Assembly (NCBI GenBank): GCA_021733665.1
Contig: JAHREI010000001.1
Span: forward strand, 186,001 to 250,000
Reading direction: 5' to 3'
DNA: 64,000 nt
Origin: Bacillus subtilis
GTDB lineage: Bacteria > Pseudomonadota > Alphaproteobacteria > Rhizobiales > Rhizobiaceae
Shown one piece after another: positions 19,481 to 29,649 of this stretch (its first letter is position 1; each line of letters opens with the position of its first letter). The notes below the pieces were generated by a model. That model worked only from the letters and a program-made list of their open reading frames with translations, was not told the origin of the DNA and searched no databases. Made by a program: the position numbers and the translations under genes.

Positions 19481-19490
19481 GAGATTCACG

Positions 19491-20726
19491 ATGAATGATG
19501 TTTGCGATTCTGCATTAGCCGCAGAACGAGCGCCTGATATTTCTGTTAGCACAATTGTAAAATCCGGAACGGATAAACCTGCAATTCCACTGGTTGTTTA
19601 TTGCTTATCACTTGGTTTTTTTGCTCTTACCACGTCTGAACTGATGATTTCCGGTATGTTGCCGTCACTGCAGCAGGCTTTCGGTCGTTCCATTGCTGAT
19701 ATCGGCAATCTGATTTCACTCTATGCCATGGGCATGGTTGTTGGTGGTCCGCTGGTGACAATCCTGTTTCTGGCGCTGAAAATCGAGAATAAACGCGGGC
19801 TTTTATTTCTGCTGATTTTCTATGCACTGGCACAAAGTGTGGCGGCCTCGACCAGCAATTTCGAAGTTTTGATGGTGGCGCGTGTTGTAACCGGCATGGC
19901 AGCGGCGACCAGTTTCGGTCTGATGCTGGCGATTACGGCTCAATTGGTTGATCCGAGTATTCGCGGGCGTGCCTCATCTCTGGTTTTTGCCGGATTGATG
20001 ATTTGTACCGTGTTTGGTGTGCCTGCGGCGACAATGATTGATCATGCTTTTGGCTGGCGCGCCAGTTTCTGGGCGATTGTGGTGCTGGTACTGTTCTGTG
20101 CACTGGTCATTGCACTGAAAATTGAAACTGCAAAGCAAGGAAAGGGCGCCGATCTACGCTCGGAACTGAAAGAAATGGCAAAGCCGAAGCTCTGGGCTGC
20201 CTATACAACCAGCGCGCTGGTGATTGGTTCGTCCTTCGCCGCCTATAGCTATTTCTCCCCGATCATGACGGAGCTGTCCGGCTTCACGTCTGCGCAAGTG
20301 CCGGTGCTGCTGGCGGTCTATGGTGCCGGTAATATCCTTGGTAATTATATCGCAGGGCGTTTTGCTGATCGCTATACGTTCAAAACTCTGGCGACCGGTA
20401 TCAGCCTGATGGTCTTTGCGATGTTGCTTTTTGCCTGTCTCCCGCAGTCAAAAATTGCTGCGGTGGCTGCAATCATAATGATTGGCCTGACCGGTATCGC
20501 GCTTAATCCGGCTCTGGTGGCCCGCGTCATGCGGATTGCGCATCCGGGTGCACTGGTCAATGCCATGCACGCCTCGGTGATCAATATTGGTCTGGCTTTC
20601 GGCCCGTGGGCGGGCGGTCTGGCAATCTCATCGGGTCTGGGGCTGAATGCGCCGTTGTTTGTCGGCTTCGGCATGGCTTTGGCCGGATTGCTGACAATCC
20701 TGCCGCGCGCTTTGCGCAATGTATGA
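19491..20726 (+). CDS. MFS transporter, DHA1/AraJ-like efflux
   Basis: 411 residues with twelve predicted membrane segments after a ~35-residue polar N-terminus. The sequence resembles AraJ/CmlA-type DHA1 exporters (LTTSELMISGMLPSLQ, motif-A-like region after TM2, GLMLAITAQLVDP, VFGVPAAT). Substrate unknown. An in-frame ATG at 19479 would overlap the candidate operator and has no ribosome site, so 19491 is preferred; neither has a strong Shine-Dalgarno. Divergent from tetR, the usual drug-efflux arrangement. Confidence 0.88.
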   Translation: MNDVCDSALAAERAPDISVSTIVKSGTDKPAIPLVVYCLSLGFFALTTSELMISGMLPSLQQAFGRSIADIGNLISLYAMGMVVGGPLVTILFLALKIENKRGLLFLLIFYALAQSVAASTSNFEVLMVARVVTGMAAATSFGLMLAITAQLVDPSIRGRASSLVFAGLMICTVFGVPAATMIDHAFGWRASFWAIVVLVLFCALVIALKIETAKQGKGADLRSELKEMAKPKLWAAYTTSALVIGSSFAAYSYFSPIMTELSGFTSAQVPVLLAVYGAGNILGNYIAGRFADRYTFKTLATGISLMVFAMLLFACLPQSKIAAVAAIIMIGLTGIALNPALVARVMRIAHPGALVNAMHASVINIGLAFGPWAGGLAISSGLGLNAPLFVGFGMALAGLLTILPRALRNV

Positions 20727-20730
20727 AAGA

Positions 20731-20757
20731 AAAGGCGCTGTTTTGCAGCGCCTTTTT
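20731..20757. terminator. Bidirectional terminator, MFS / aldo-keto reductase
   Basis: AAAGGCGCTG-TTTTG-CAGCGCCTTT stem followed by TTTT, between convergent genes. Confidence 0.92.
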
Positions 20758-20774
20758 TGTTTGAAAGACACGTT

Positions 20775-21755
<981 letters not shown>

Positions 21756-21850
21756 GATTGTTTCCTTACGCAGAGCGATGATACGTTTTTTATTTCATCC
21801 AATGGTGAAAACATATGCCTGTTCGCATTGTTCGATAATCCGGTTTTATT

Positions 21851-21870
21851 TTTACAAGCTGTTCTGTAAA
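21851..21870. promoter_or_regulatory. Inverted repeat, candidate LysR-type site
   Basis: TTTACA (21851-21856) and TGTAAA (21865-21870) with an 8-base spacer, in the 123-base gap between the aldo/keto reductase and lysR starts. Confidence 0.5.
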
Positions 21871-21878
21871 GCAGATCA

Positions 21879-22763
21879 ATGAAACGCTCACAGCTCTCTC
21901 AATTAGCGGTTTTTGCTGCAGTTGCCGATCACGGCAGTTTTCGTGCGGCGGCAAAAGATCTGGCCATTGCTCCCTCTGCCGTCAGCCAGGCTGTTGCACA
22001 GCTTGAAACGGCGCTGGGGATAACCCTGCTGTCACGCACCACGCGCTCGGTGCATCTGACGGAAGCAGGGCAGAAACTGCTCACTGAACTTGCACCGGCC
22101 TTGGGTAATATTGATGTGGCATTGCGGACAGTGCAGGATATGCGCACCCAACCTTCAGGAACTGTAAAAGTCAGCACGCCGCGTTCTGCTGCACATATTT
22201 TTCTGGCGCCAAAATTTAAAAGCTTTGGGGAGGCCTATCCGGATATTGTGCTGGATATCCACATTGAGGATCAGTTTGTGGATATCGTCGCGGCTGGTTT
22301 TGATGCCGGTATCCGGCTTGGGGAAAGTCTCGCAAAAGATATGATTGCGGTGCCGCTCGGGGGCGCATTGCGTTGTCCGGTTGTCGCTTCTCCGGCCTAT
22401 CTGGAACAATATGGCACACCGCAACATCCGCAGGATTTAATCGCGCATCGTTGTATCCTGAAGCGGTATTCTTCGGGTGGCTTGCACCAATGGGAGTTTG
22501 AAAAGCAAGGGCGTAGACTGGATGTTACCCTAAACGGCCCGCTGATACTGGATGATAATCATCTCCTGTTACAGGCCGCACTGGACGGTGCAGGTCTTGT
22601 CTCATTGCTGGAGCCTTCTGTGGCAGATTATCTGCAAAAAGGTACGCTGACAGAGGTATTGCCGGACTGGGCACAGCAATTTCCGGGCATGTATATTTAT
22701 TATCCGAACCGGCGTAACATGCGTCCGGCGCTTCGTGCTTTTATTGATTTTTTCAAATTATAA
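21879..22763 (+). CDS. LysR-family transcriptional regulator
   Basis: 294 residues. N-terminal winged HTH with the classic pattern QLAVFAAVADHGSFRAAAKDLAIAPSAVSQAVAQLE (residues about 8-43) and LLSRTTRSVHLTEAG; the C-terminal periplasmic-binding-like effector domain follows from about 90. It belongs to the broad LysR group often found next to oxidoreductases. Divergent from the aldo/keto reductase; the next gene starts 14 bases after its stop, so it may head a short operon. Effector unknown. Confidence 0.94.
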   Translation: MKRSQLSQLAVFAAVADHGSFRAAAKDLAIAPSAVSQAVAQLETALGITLLSRTTRSVHLTEAGQKLLTELAPALGNIDVALRTVQDMRTQPSGTVKVSTPRSAAHIFLAPKFKSFGEAYPDIVLDIHIEDQFVDIVAAGFDAGIRLGESLAKDMIAVPLGGALRCPVVASPAYLEQYGTPQHPQDLIAHRCILKRYSSGGLHQWEFEKQGRRLDVTLNGPLILDDNHLLLQAALDGAGLVSLLEPSVADYLQKGTLTEVLPDWAQQFPGMYIYYPNRRNMRPALRAFIDFFKL

Positions 22764-22777
22764 CGGACGGAAATTCC

Positions 22778-23395
22778 ATGCCGCATCTGCGTTATTCCGG
22801 TTTACCTACTGAGCAACAGCAAGCCGTTTTTCTGGATATTGTCCGTAACAGCCCGCTTCTGACAGATGTGCTGAACCGTGCACAGAGGCTGAATTTACCG
22901 GATTGGTACATTGTGTCCGGTGCCGTGTATAATCTGGTCTGGAATGTGCTGACCGGCAGACCGGAAGCCTATGGCATCAAGGATGTGGATCTGTTTTATT
23001 ATGATGCATCCGACATATCTTACGAGGCAGAAGACCGGATCATTAAAGCAGGTGACGAAATATTTTCCGGCGTCACTTTGCCGGTTGAAATCCGCAATCA
23101 GGCGCGGGTGCATTTGTGGTATGAAAAGCATTTCGGTTTGGTTTGCCCGCCTTTGCAATCAAGCAAAAACAGCATTGAACGCTTTGCGTCGAAAACCCAT
23201 GCCGTGGGAATAAGACTGGCGCCGGATGGCAGGCTGGATTTTTATGCGCCTTTTGGTCTGGATGATATTTTTTCGCTTCGGCTAACACCCAATCCGGTGG
23301 CTGATAACCGTGAAACGCATCATATTAAAGGCCTGCGGGCACAGCAAAACTGGCCGGAAGTGACAGTTGTTCCCTGGCCGGAAGCGGCGGTATAA
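22778..23395 (+). CDS. Nucleotidyltransferase-like protein (DUF925 type)
   Basis: 205-residue cytoplasmic protein. The LPDWYIVSGAVYNLVWN segment (residues about 40-56) followed by GIKDVDLFYYD (D-x-D) fits the minimal nucleotidyltransferase fold of the DUF925 / NTP_transf_6 family. Conserved-looking ERFASKTHAVGIR and FYAPFGLDDIFSLRL follow. No characterised role is known to me. RBS GGACGGAAA. It lies between lysR (14 bases) and the oxidoreductase (23 bases). Confidence 0.85.
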   Translation: MPHLRYSGLPTEQQQAVFLDIVRNSPLLTDVLNRAQRLNLPDWYIVSGAVYNLVWNVLTGRPEAYGIKDVDLFYYDASDISYEAEDRIIKAGDEIFSGVTLPVEIRNQARVHLWYEKHFGLVCPPLQSSKNSIERFASKTHAVGIRLAPDGRLDFYAPFGLDDIFSLRLTPNPVADNRETHHIKGLRAQQNWPEVTVVPWPEAAV

Positions 23396-23418
23396 AATTC
23401 ATTTTCAAGGAGTGCTCT

Positions 23419-24390
23419 ATGTTTCGCTGGGGAATTTTATCGACAGCCAATATTGGTATCACGCAGGTCATTCCGGCAATTGTTGCCTCTGAAACCGGTG
23501 TCATTCAGGGCATCGCCAGCCGTGATGCGAACCGCGCCCGTGCTGTTGCCGATCGTTTTAATGCGTCTTTGAGTTTCGGTTCCTATGAGGAATTACTGGC
23601 GAGCGACCAGATCGACGGCGTTTATATTCCCTTGCCGACATCGCAGCATATTGAATGGTCATTAAAAGCGGCCGAAGCCGGTAAGCATGTGCTGTGCGAA
23701 AAGCCGATTGCTTTGAAGGCAGAGGAGATTGATCGCCTGATCGAAGCGCGTGAGTGCTATCAGGTTGTGATCTCCGAAGCTTTCATGGTCTATTATCACC
23801 CGCAATGGGCAAAGGTGCGTGAACTAATCACTTCCGGTCAGATTGGTCGTTTACGCATGGTGCAGGGCTGCTTCACGTATTTTAATGATGATCCGGCCAA
23901 TATGCGCAATCAGGTTGCCTTGGGCGGCGGTGCTTTGCCGGATATCGGTGTATATCCGACGGTGGTGACAAGGATGGTCACGGGGCAGGAGCCGCAGGAG
24001 GTTTTCGCCCGTATTGAGCGTGATCCGGATTTTGGCACAGACTGTTATGCTTCTGTGCTGGCACGTTTTGCGGATTTTGATTTAAGTTTCTATGTGGCAA
24101 CGCAGCTGGCCGGACGCCAGCAAATGATCTTCCATGGTGATCAGGGCATGATCACCGTTCATACGCCGTTCAATGCCGGAAAATATGATCATGCACGGGT
24201 AACATGGCACGATCGTTCCCATACTTGCGCGCAGGAATGGACTTTTGCCAATGCAAACCAATATAGCTTGCAGGCCGACGCCTTTGTCCGCTTTGTGCGG
24301 GGGCAGGAAGAAATGCTGTTCAGCCTTGAAAACTCAAAAGCGAACCAACATGTTATTGACAAGATTTACGCAGCAGCAGAAAAGCTGTGA
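23419..24390 (+). CDS. Gfo/Idh/MocA-family oxidoreductase
   Basis: 323-residue NAD(P)-dependent dehydrogenase. The N-terminal Rossmann fold begins FRWGILSTANIG; the family motif EKPIAL gives catalytic Lys95, and GGGALPDIGVYP (about 174-185) is the second domain signature. Typical substrates are sugars or polyols; not determinable here. RBS AAGGAG precedes ATG 23419. Possibly in one transcript with lysR and the nucleotidyltransferase. Confidence 0.93.
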   Translation: MFRWGILSTANIGITQVIPAIVASETGVIQGIASRDANRARAVADRFNASLSFGSYEELLASDQIDGVYIPLPTSQHIEWSLKAAEAGKHVLCEKPIALKAEEIDRLIEARECYQVVISEAFMVYYHPQWAKVRELITSGQIGRLRMVQGCFTYFNDDPANMRNQVALGGGALPDIGVYPTVVTRMVTGQEPQEVFARIERDPDFGTDCYASVLARFADFDLSFYVATQLAGRQQMIFHGDQGMITVHTPFNAGKYDHARVTWHDRSHTCAQEWTFANANQYSLQADAFVRFVRGQEEMLFSLENSKANQHVIDKIYAAAEKL

Positions 24391-24397
24391 GCGAAAA

Positions 24398-24437
24398 CAC
24401 ATCCCCGAAAAGCGGAAACCGTTTTTAAGAGGATGTG
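24398..24437. repeat. Intergenic hairpin element, repeat family B
   Basis: CACATCC (24398-24404) pairs with GGATGTG (24431-24437) around a core with AAAGCGGAAACCGTTTTT. The 317-base gap between the oxidoreductase and dnaK also holds the RpoH promoter. AAACCGTTTTT-type cores recur at 12517 and 30774. Confidence 0.55.
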
Positions 24438-24536
24438 CAGGTGCTGCGGGCTGATGATAAATTTTTTAGATTTTGAAAAAATCGCAAAATTCGGTCAAAA
24501 AGCATGAAAAAGTGATCAAAAAACGGGATTTTTGTC

Positions 24537-24559
24537 GCAAGTGCTGTGTTGTCACTTGC
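24537..24559. promoter_or_regulatory. Inverted repeat overlapping the dnaK -35 element
   Basis: GCAAGTG (24537-24543) and CACTTGC (24553-24559) form a perfect 7-bp inverted repeat. Its right arm contains the CTTG of the RpoH -35 element, so a bound protein would block the promoter. Confidence 0.5.
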
Positions 24560-24583
24560 AGTGAAAATTCCCCCTTCTTATAT
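24555..24583 (+). promoter_or_regulatory. RpoH (sigma-32) promoter of dnaK
   Basis: CTTG (24555-24558), 18-base spacer, CTTATAT (24577-24583): an exact fit to the alphaproteobacterial heat-shock consensus CTTG-N17/18-CYTATNT. About 125 bases upstream of dnaK. Confidence 0.85.
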
Positions 24584-24707
24584 ACCCCTCGACTCGTGAC
24601 GATCAGGCGTTTAAAAGCCGGTTCGTTTTGTCAAAAACCCGATAGGGGCTGCCACATGGAATGCTCGGCAGAGGTCCCGGCAGTTCGCTGAATGGAGAAG
24701 AATGAAT

Positions 24708-26615
24708 ATGGCTAAAGTAATTGGTATCGATCTGGGAACGACCAACTCCTGCGTCGCCGTCATGGACGGTAAGACTGCGAAGGTCATTGAGAATGCTGAA
24801 GGTGCACGTACAACGCCTTCGATTATTGCTTTTACGGATGGTGACGAACGTCTCGCTGGTCAGCCTGCGAAACGTCAGGCTGTAACCAACCCTGAAGGCA
24901 CACTGTTTGCTGTTAAGCGCCTTGTTGGCCGTCGTTTCGATGATCCGATGGTCACAAAAGACAAAGACCTCGTTCCATACAAAATCGTCAAAGGCGACAA
25001 TGGCGACGCATGGGTAGAAGTCGAAGGCAAGAAATATTCCCCTTCGCAGGTTTCCGCGATGATTCTTCAGAAAATGAAGGAAACCGCTGAAGGCTATCTC
25101 GGTGAAACTGTAACACAGGCTGTTATTACAGTTCCTGCGTATTTCAACGATGCTCAGCGTCAGGCAACCAAAGATGCCGGTAAAATTGCCGGTCTGGAAG
25201 TTCTGCGTATCATCAACGAACCAACCGCTGCGGCTCTGGCCTACGGTCTCGATAAGAGCGAAGCCAAAACCATTGCTGTTTACGACCTTGGTGGTGGTAC
25301 ATTCGACGTATCCATCCTCGAAATCGGCGACGGCGTGTTCGAAGTTAAGTCCACCAATGGTGATACTTTCCTCGGCGGTGAAGACTTTGACATGCGTCTG
25401 GTTGAATATCTGGCAGCAGAATTCAAGAAAGAGCAGGGCATTGATCTGAAGAACGACAAGCTCGCTCTGCAGCGCCTCAAGGAAGCTGCTGAAAAAGCGA
25501 AGATCGAATTGTCTTCTGCTCAGCAGACAGAAATCAACCTGCCGTTCATCACCGCTGATGCAACCGGTCCTAAGCACCTTGCCATCAAACTGTCGCGCGC
25601 GAAGTTTGAAAGCCTGGTGGATGATCTGGTTCAGCGCACCATTGAACCATGTAAAGCTGCACTGCGCGACGCTGGCCTCAAAGCCGGTGAAATCAGTGAA
25701 GTTGTGCTGGTCGGTGGTATGACCCGTATGCCGAAAATTCAGGAAGTTGTTAAAGCTTTCTTCGGCAAGGAACCACATAAGGGCGTAAACCCTGATGAAG
25801 TGGTTGCAATGGGTGCTGCTATTCAGGCCGGTGTTCTGCAGGGTGACGTTAAAGACGTTCTGTTGCTCGACGTAACACCGCTGTCGCTCGGTATTGAAAC
25901 ACTTGGTGGTGTATTCACCCGCCTGATCGACCGCAACACAACTATTCCGACCAAGAAATCGCAGACCTTCTCGACCGCTGAAGACAATCAGTCGGCTGTG
26001 ACGATCCGCGTTTCGCAGGGCGAGCGTGAAATGGCTGCCGATAACAAAATGCTCGGCCAGTTTGATCTGGTTGGCATTCCGCCGGCACCACGCGGCGTAC
26101 CGCAGATTGAAGTGACTTTTGACATCGACGCGAACGGTATCGTGAACGTGACCGCGAAAGATAAAGGCACCGGTAAAGAACATCAGATCCGTATTCAGGC
26201 ATCCGGCGGTCTGTCCGATGCTGATATCGAGAAGATGATCAAAGATGCGGAAGCCAACGCTGATGCCGATAAGGCACGTCGTGAATCTGTGGAAGCCAAG
26301 AACCAGGCTGAAGCTCTGATCCACTCGACCGAAAAGTCGCTGAAAGATTACGGCGATAAAGTTTCCGGTGATGACAAGGCTGCGATCGAAACAGCACTTG
26401 CTGCATTGAAAACCGCTGTTGAAGGCGATGATGCGGAAGACATCAAAGCGAAAACACAGACCCTTGCTGAAGCTTCGATGAAGCTTGGTCAGGCTATGTA
26501 TGAATCAGCTCAGGGTGAAGAAGGTGGCGAAGGCGCTGCTGATGCCCGCGCTGAAGATGACGATGTTGTTGATGCCGATTTCGAAGAAATCGACGAAGAC
26601 AAAAAGAAATCCTGA
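24708..26615 (+). CDS. dnaK: Chaperone DnaK (Hsp70)
   Basis: 635-residue ATP-dependent chaperone acting with DnaJ and GrpE in the cytoplasm. The ATPase domain starts [20 protein letters not shown], with the [16 protein letters not shown] and [15 protein letters not shown] Hsp70 signatures and the [15 protein letters not shown] linker; the substrate domain and lid follow, ending in an acidic tail. ATG 24708 is preferred to ATG 24702 because DnaK proteins begin [18 protein letters not shown]. Driven by the RpoH promoter at 24555. A very long open frame on the other strand here is a codon-bias shadow. Confidence 0.98.
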   Translation: MAKVIGIDLGTTNSCVAVMDGKTAKVIENAEGARTTPSIIAFTDGDERLAGQPAKRQAVTNPEGTLFAVKRLVGRRFDDPMVTKDKDLVPYKIVKGDNGDAWVEVEGKKYSPSQVSAMILQKMKETAEGYLGETVTQAVITVPAYFNDAQRQATKDAGKIAGLEVLRIINEPTAAALAYGLDKSEAKTIAVYDLGGGTFDVSILEIGDGVFEVKSTNGDTFLGGEDFDMRLVEYLAAEFKKEQGIDLKNDKLALQRLKEAAEKAKIELSSAQQTEINLPFITADATGPKHLAIKLSRAKFESLVDDLVQRTIEPCKAALRDAGLKAGEISEVVLVGGMTRMPKIQEVVKAFFGKEPHKGVNPDEVVAMGAAIQAGVLQGDVKDVLLLDVTPLSLGIETLGGVFTRLIDRNTTIPTKKSQTFSTAEDNQSAVTIRVSQGEREMAADNKMLGQFDLVGIPPAPRGVPQIEVTFDIDANGIVNVTAKDKGTGKEHQIRIQASGGLSDADIEKMIKDAEANADADKARRESVEAKNQAEALIHSTEKSLKDYGDKVSGDDKAAIETALAALKTAVEGDDAEDIKAKTQTLAEASMKLGQAMYESAQGEEGGEGAADARAEDDDVVDADFEEIDEDKKKS

Positions 26616-26631
26616 TTTTCAGGTGAAAGGC

Positions 26632-26659
26632 AAAGCCCGGCTTAGTGCCGGGCTTTTGT
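26632..26659 (+). terminator. dnaK terminator
   Basis: AAAGCCCGGC-ttagt-GCCGGGCTTT plus T's: dnaK and dnaJ can thus be uncoupled transcriptionally. Confidence 0.9.
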
Positions 26660-26979
26660 CCATTCAGTTCTGCGCGTTTTGCTGAATGCGGCACTGAAAG
26701 AGTGCGCAGTAAAATGCAGAGCTTAGACTGCCCTGTCTCTGGACACTGCAAGAGAGTGTCACCACATAAACCGGACAGGGTATCAGGTATTTCCGGCAAA
26801 GCATTTTGGTTTTGCACGGCAAGCTTATGAAAAAAGAGTCAGCGCCATATCAGTGTTTTCCGGAAGACGATGGTCATCGTTTTCTGCAATATACAGGCCG
26901 CGACAACCTTCAATGACTGTCTGAAATTGTTCTGATCGGGGCGACATCATCAGACAACAGCCATCGGGACGCATGGTTT
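26660..26979 (+). promoter_or_regulatory. dnaK-dnaJ spacer with nested stems
   Basis: 320 bases after the dnaK terminator with no convincing gene. CCCTGTC (26731-26737) pairs with GACAGGG (26774-26780) around GACACT/AGTGTC (26742-26747/26755-26760); TGTCTGA (26918-26924) pairs with TCAGACA (26950-26956) just upstream of dnaJ. This could be a structured 5' leader. No clear promoter seen. Confidence 0.4.
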
Positions 26980-28119
26980 ATGAAAGTGGATTATTACGAA
27001 ACGCTCGGCGTTGTCAGAACAGCGGATGATAAAGTTATCAAGACCGCTTATCGCAAACTGGCAATGCAATATCATCCGGATCGCAATCCGAATGATGCGG
27101 AAGCAGAAGCTAAATTTCTTGAGTTGGGTGAAGCCTATGATGTGCTGAAAGACCCGCAAAAACGCGCAGCCTATGACCGTTTCGGTCATGCCGCCTTTGA
27201 AAATGGTGGTGGCGGCGGTGCCGGTGGTTTTGGCGGCGGCGGTTTTGGTGCCGGTGGCTTTGCTGATATTTTCGAGGATATTTTCGGCGATGTTATGGGT
27301 GGCGGTCGCAACCGTCGTTCAGGGGGCCGTGAGCGCGGCGCAGATCTGCGCTACAATATGGAAGTGTCGCTTGAGGAAGCCTATGCCGGTAAAACGGCAC
27401 AGATCAGCGTTCCGGGCTCGATCTCCTGTGAGGAATGCACCGGAACCGGTGCCAAGAAAGGCACACAGCCGGTCACCTGTACGACATGCGGCGGCGCCGG
27501 TCGTGTGCGTGTATCGCAGGGCTTCTTCTCGGTGGAGCGCACCTGCCACACCTGTAATGGTCGTGGTCAGACGATTAAAGACCCGTGCCCGAAATGCGAC
27601 GGTGCCGGACGGATCAGTCAGGAACGCAATCTCTCGGTCAATATTCCGGCAGGGATTGAAGACGGTACCCGTATTCGCCTGACCGGCGAAGGGGAGGCCG
27701 GTACGCGCGGCGGTCCGAGCGGCGATCTTTATATTTTCCTGTCGATCAAGCCGCATGAGTTTTTCCAGCGCGACGGAGCGGATCTTTATTGCAAAGTTCC
27801 GATTTCCATGGCAACGGCAGCACTTGGCGGTCAGTTTGAAGTGGCGACACTGGACGGCACACAGACCCGTGTGAAAGTGCCGGAAGGCACCCAGAACGGC
27901 AAGCAGTTCCGCCTCAAGGGCAAAGGTATGCCAATTCTGCGTCAGCAGGCGACAGGTGATCTTTATATTCAGATCGCGATTGAAACGCCGCAGAATCTCT
28001 CCAAGCGTCAACGTGAATTGCTTGAGGAATTCGAGAAAATTTCATCAACCGAGAACAGCCCGCAATCGACCGGCTTTTTCTCACGGATGAAAGACTTCTT
28101 TGAAGGTATCCGTGATTAA
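26980..28119 (+). CDS. dnaJ: Chaperone DnaJ (Hsp40)
   Basis: 379-residue type I J-protein that stimulates DnaK ATPase. J-domain with HPD at 32-34; Gly/Phe-rich linker about 75-112 ([11 protein letters not shown]...); four zinc-binding CxxCxGxG repeats between about 148 and 215 ([32 protein letters not shown]); then the C-terminal substrate domains. Complete and normal length. The ribosome site before ATG 26980 is weak, and an alternative ATG six bases upstream is out of frame. Terminator downstream. Confidence 0.98.
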   Translation: MKVDYYETLGVVRTADDKVIKTAYRKLAMQYHPDRNPNDAEAEAKFLELGEAYDVLKDPQKRAAYDRFGHAAFENGGGGGAGGFGGGGFGAGGFADIFEDIFGDVMGGGRNRRSGGRERGADLRYNMEVSLEEAYAGKTAQISVPGSISCEECTGTGAKKGTQPVTCTTCGGAGRVRVSQGFFSVERTCHTCNGRGQTIKDPCPKCDGAGRISQERNLSVNIPAGIEDGTRIRLTGEGEAGTRGGPSGDLYIFLSIKPHEFFQRDGADLYCKVPISMATAALGGQFEVATLDGTQTRVKVPEGTQNGKQFRLKGKGMPILRQQATGDLYIQIAIETPQNLSKRQRELLEEFEKISSTENSPQSTGFFSRMKDFFEGIRD

Positions 28120-28144
28120 ACCTGTTTAGGTTCACAAACATCAC

Positions 28145-28183
28145 AGGCGGCAACTGCGATAGATGCAGTTGCCGCCTTTTTTT
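28145..28183 (+). terminator. dnaJ terminator
   Basis: 12-13-bp stem AGGCGGCAACTGC / GCAGTTGCCGCCT followed by a T-run. Confidence 0.93.
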
Positions 28184-28298
28184 ATGCTGGTATTTTTGTA
28201 ATACAGAGCAGAAAAATATCGTGTTTTTCTGTTTTTGCCTTGCTTCCGCCGCGAAACGCGTCAATTCTTTATCCACTGGCGACATATGGGAGTGATTG

Positions 28299-28898
28299 AT
28301 GGCTGGCCTGATACCGAAAAAACTTGTCCAGAAGTTTGATGAAGAGATACGCTTTTTCAAGGGCTGGATCGATAAGCCGAAAGCTGTCGGTGCCATTTTG
28401 CCGACAAGCGGTATCACTGCACGCCGCATGGCCAGTATTGTTAATCCTGCATCCGGTCTGCCGGTTCTGGAACTCGGACCCGGCACTGGTGTGATTACCA
28501 AGGCTATTCTTGAGCGCGGAATTGAACCCCAGAACCTGTTCTCGGTTGAATATTCAGCGGCATTTATTCAGCATCTGACCAAGACCTATGCCGGTGTAAA
28601 TTTTCTGCACGGCGATGCGTTTGACCTGGATACAGTTCTTGCTGATAAGCGTGACCAGCAGTTTGACAGCGTGGTTTCCGCCGTGCCGCTGCTCAACTTT
28701 CCGATGGAGAAGCGTCTGGCATTTCTTGAAGATTTGCTGACCCGTATCCCTGCTGGTCGTCCGGTGATGCAGATTTCCTACGGGCCGGTTTCACCGCTGC
28801 CAGTCGGGCGCGGCGCCTATAGCGTGGAAGGTTTCGACTTCATTCTGCGCAATCTGCCGCCTGCACGGCTTTGGGTCTATCGCCGGATTCTGGTCTGA
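28299..28898 (+). CDS. pmtA: Phosphatidylethanolamine N-methyltransferase PmtA
   Basis: 199-residue SAM-dependent methyltransferase of the Sinorhizobium/Brucella PmtA type, converting phosphatidylethanolamine to phosphatidylcholine at the inner membrane. The KFDEEIRFFKGWIDKPKAVG opening, SAM motif LELGPGTG (residues 57-64) and SAVPLLNFP match that family closely. Start: ATG 28299 behind GGGAG; a TTG at 28296 is also in frame. Position next to dnaJ is the usual rhizobial order. It indicates that the organism makes phosphatidylcholine. Confidence 0.92.
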   Translation: MAGLIPKKLVQKFDEEIRFFKGWIDKPKAVGAILPTSGITARRMASIVNPASGLPVLELGPGTGVITKAILERGIEPQNLFSVEYSAAFIQHLTKTYAGVNFLHGDAFDLDTVLADKRDQQFDSVVSAVPLLNFPMEKRLAFLEDLLTRIPAGRPVMQISYGPVSPLPVGRGAYSVEGFDFILRNLPPARLWVYRRILV

Positions 28899-28922
28899 GA
28901 CCTCTCATTTCTTGTTTTGTTT

Positions 28923-28966
28923 AAAGCAACGCCGCATCACTTATCTGATGCGGCGTTGCTTTTTTC
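28923..28966 (+). terminator. pmtA terminator
   Basis: 17-bp perfect stem AAAGCAACGCCGCATCA (28923-28939) / TGATGCGGCGTTGCTTT (28946-28962) followed by TTT. Confidence 0.95.
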
Positions 28967-29018
28967 TGAAAGGCATTAAATAGTGATGAAAGTGATAGCT
29001 GACTGTAAAGGATAAACC

Positions 29019-29579
29019 ATGGCCTCAGTTCTCGTTTTTGCCGGATCAAACCGTAAAAATGCCTATAGCGGTCAGCTTGCCGCAGCAGCTGTACAGGAAC
29101 TGACGCGGCAAGGGGCTGAAGTCACACAGATTTCACTGAAAGATTATCCGTTACCGATCATGGATCAGGATCTGGAAACGGAAGAAGGTATTCCGGAAAA
29201 TGCCTATAAGCTTGCACGGCTTTTCGCAGCCCATCAGGGACTGTTGATTGCATCACCGGAATATAATTCATCGATCCCGCCGCTGGTGAAAAACACGCTG
29301 GACTGGATCAGCCGTATTCATGAAGATGGCGGCAAGCCGTTTCAGCCGACATCGCACCTGACGGTGGCACTGTGCTCGTCTTCACCGGGCGGTTTCGGCG
29401 GTATGCGCGGTCTTTATCATCTGCGCTCGGTTATGATGATGCTCAATACCCAGATTATTTCCGAACAATGTTCGGTTGCTCATGCCCATCAGGCTTTTAA
29501 CGAGGAGGGGGCATTGCGCGATGAACGCACAGCCCAGACCCTTGCCCGTGTTTGCCGCAGCCTGATCAGCAAGATCTGA
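29019..29579 (+). CDS. NADPH-dependent FMN reductase
   Basis: 186-residue flavodoxin-like quinone/FMN reductase. The [13 protein letters not shown] phosphate-binding loop lies near residues 9-21, and [21 protein letters not shown] (about 80-100) is the family signature. Cytoplasmic; role probably quinone or flavin reduction. Closest known types are ArsH/YieF-like reductases. RBS AAAGGA before ATG 29019. pyrF follows 70 bases downstream. Confidence 0.92.
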   Translation: MASVLVFAGSNRKNAYSGQLAAAAVQELTRQGAEVTQISLKDYPLPIMDQDLETEEGIPENAYKLARLFAAHQGLLIASPEYNSSIPPLVKNTLDWISRIHEDGGKPFQPTSHLTVALCSSSPGGFGGMRGLYHLRSVMMMLNTQIISEQCSVAHAHQAFNEEGALRDERTAQTLARVCRSLISKI

Positions 29580-29649
29580 CCTTTTCACTCAGCGCTTGTT
29601 GTGCGAAGAGAGACGCAATTTCAGATCAGATGATGTGCGGAGACAGATT

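Noticed and set aside
24603-26324. 573-codon open frame on the minus strand opposite dnaK
   Set aside because: Third-position bias of a highly expressed gene keeps the antisense frame open; there is no ribosome site and no domain, and dnaK fully accounts for the region.
26645-26830. 61-codon frame between dnaK and dnaJ
   Set aside because: Starts within the dnaK terminator and lies over the candidate leader stems; no supporting signals.
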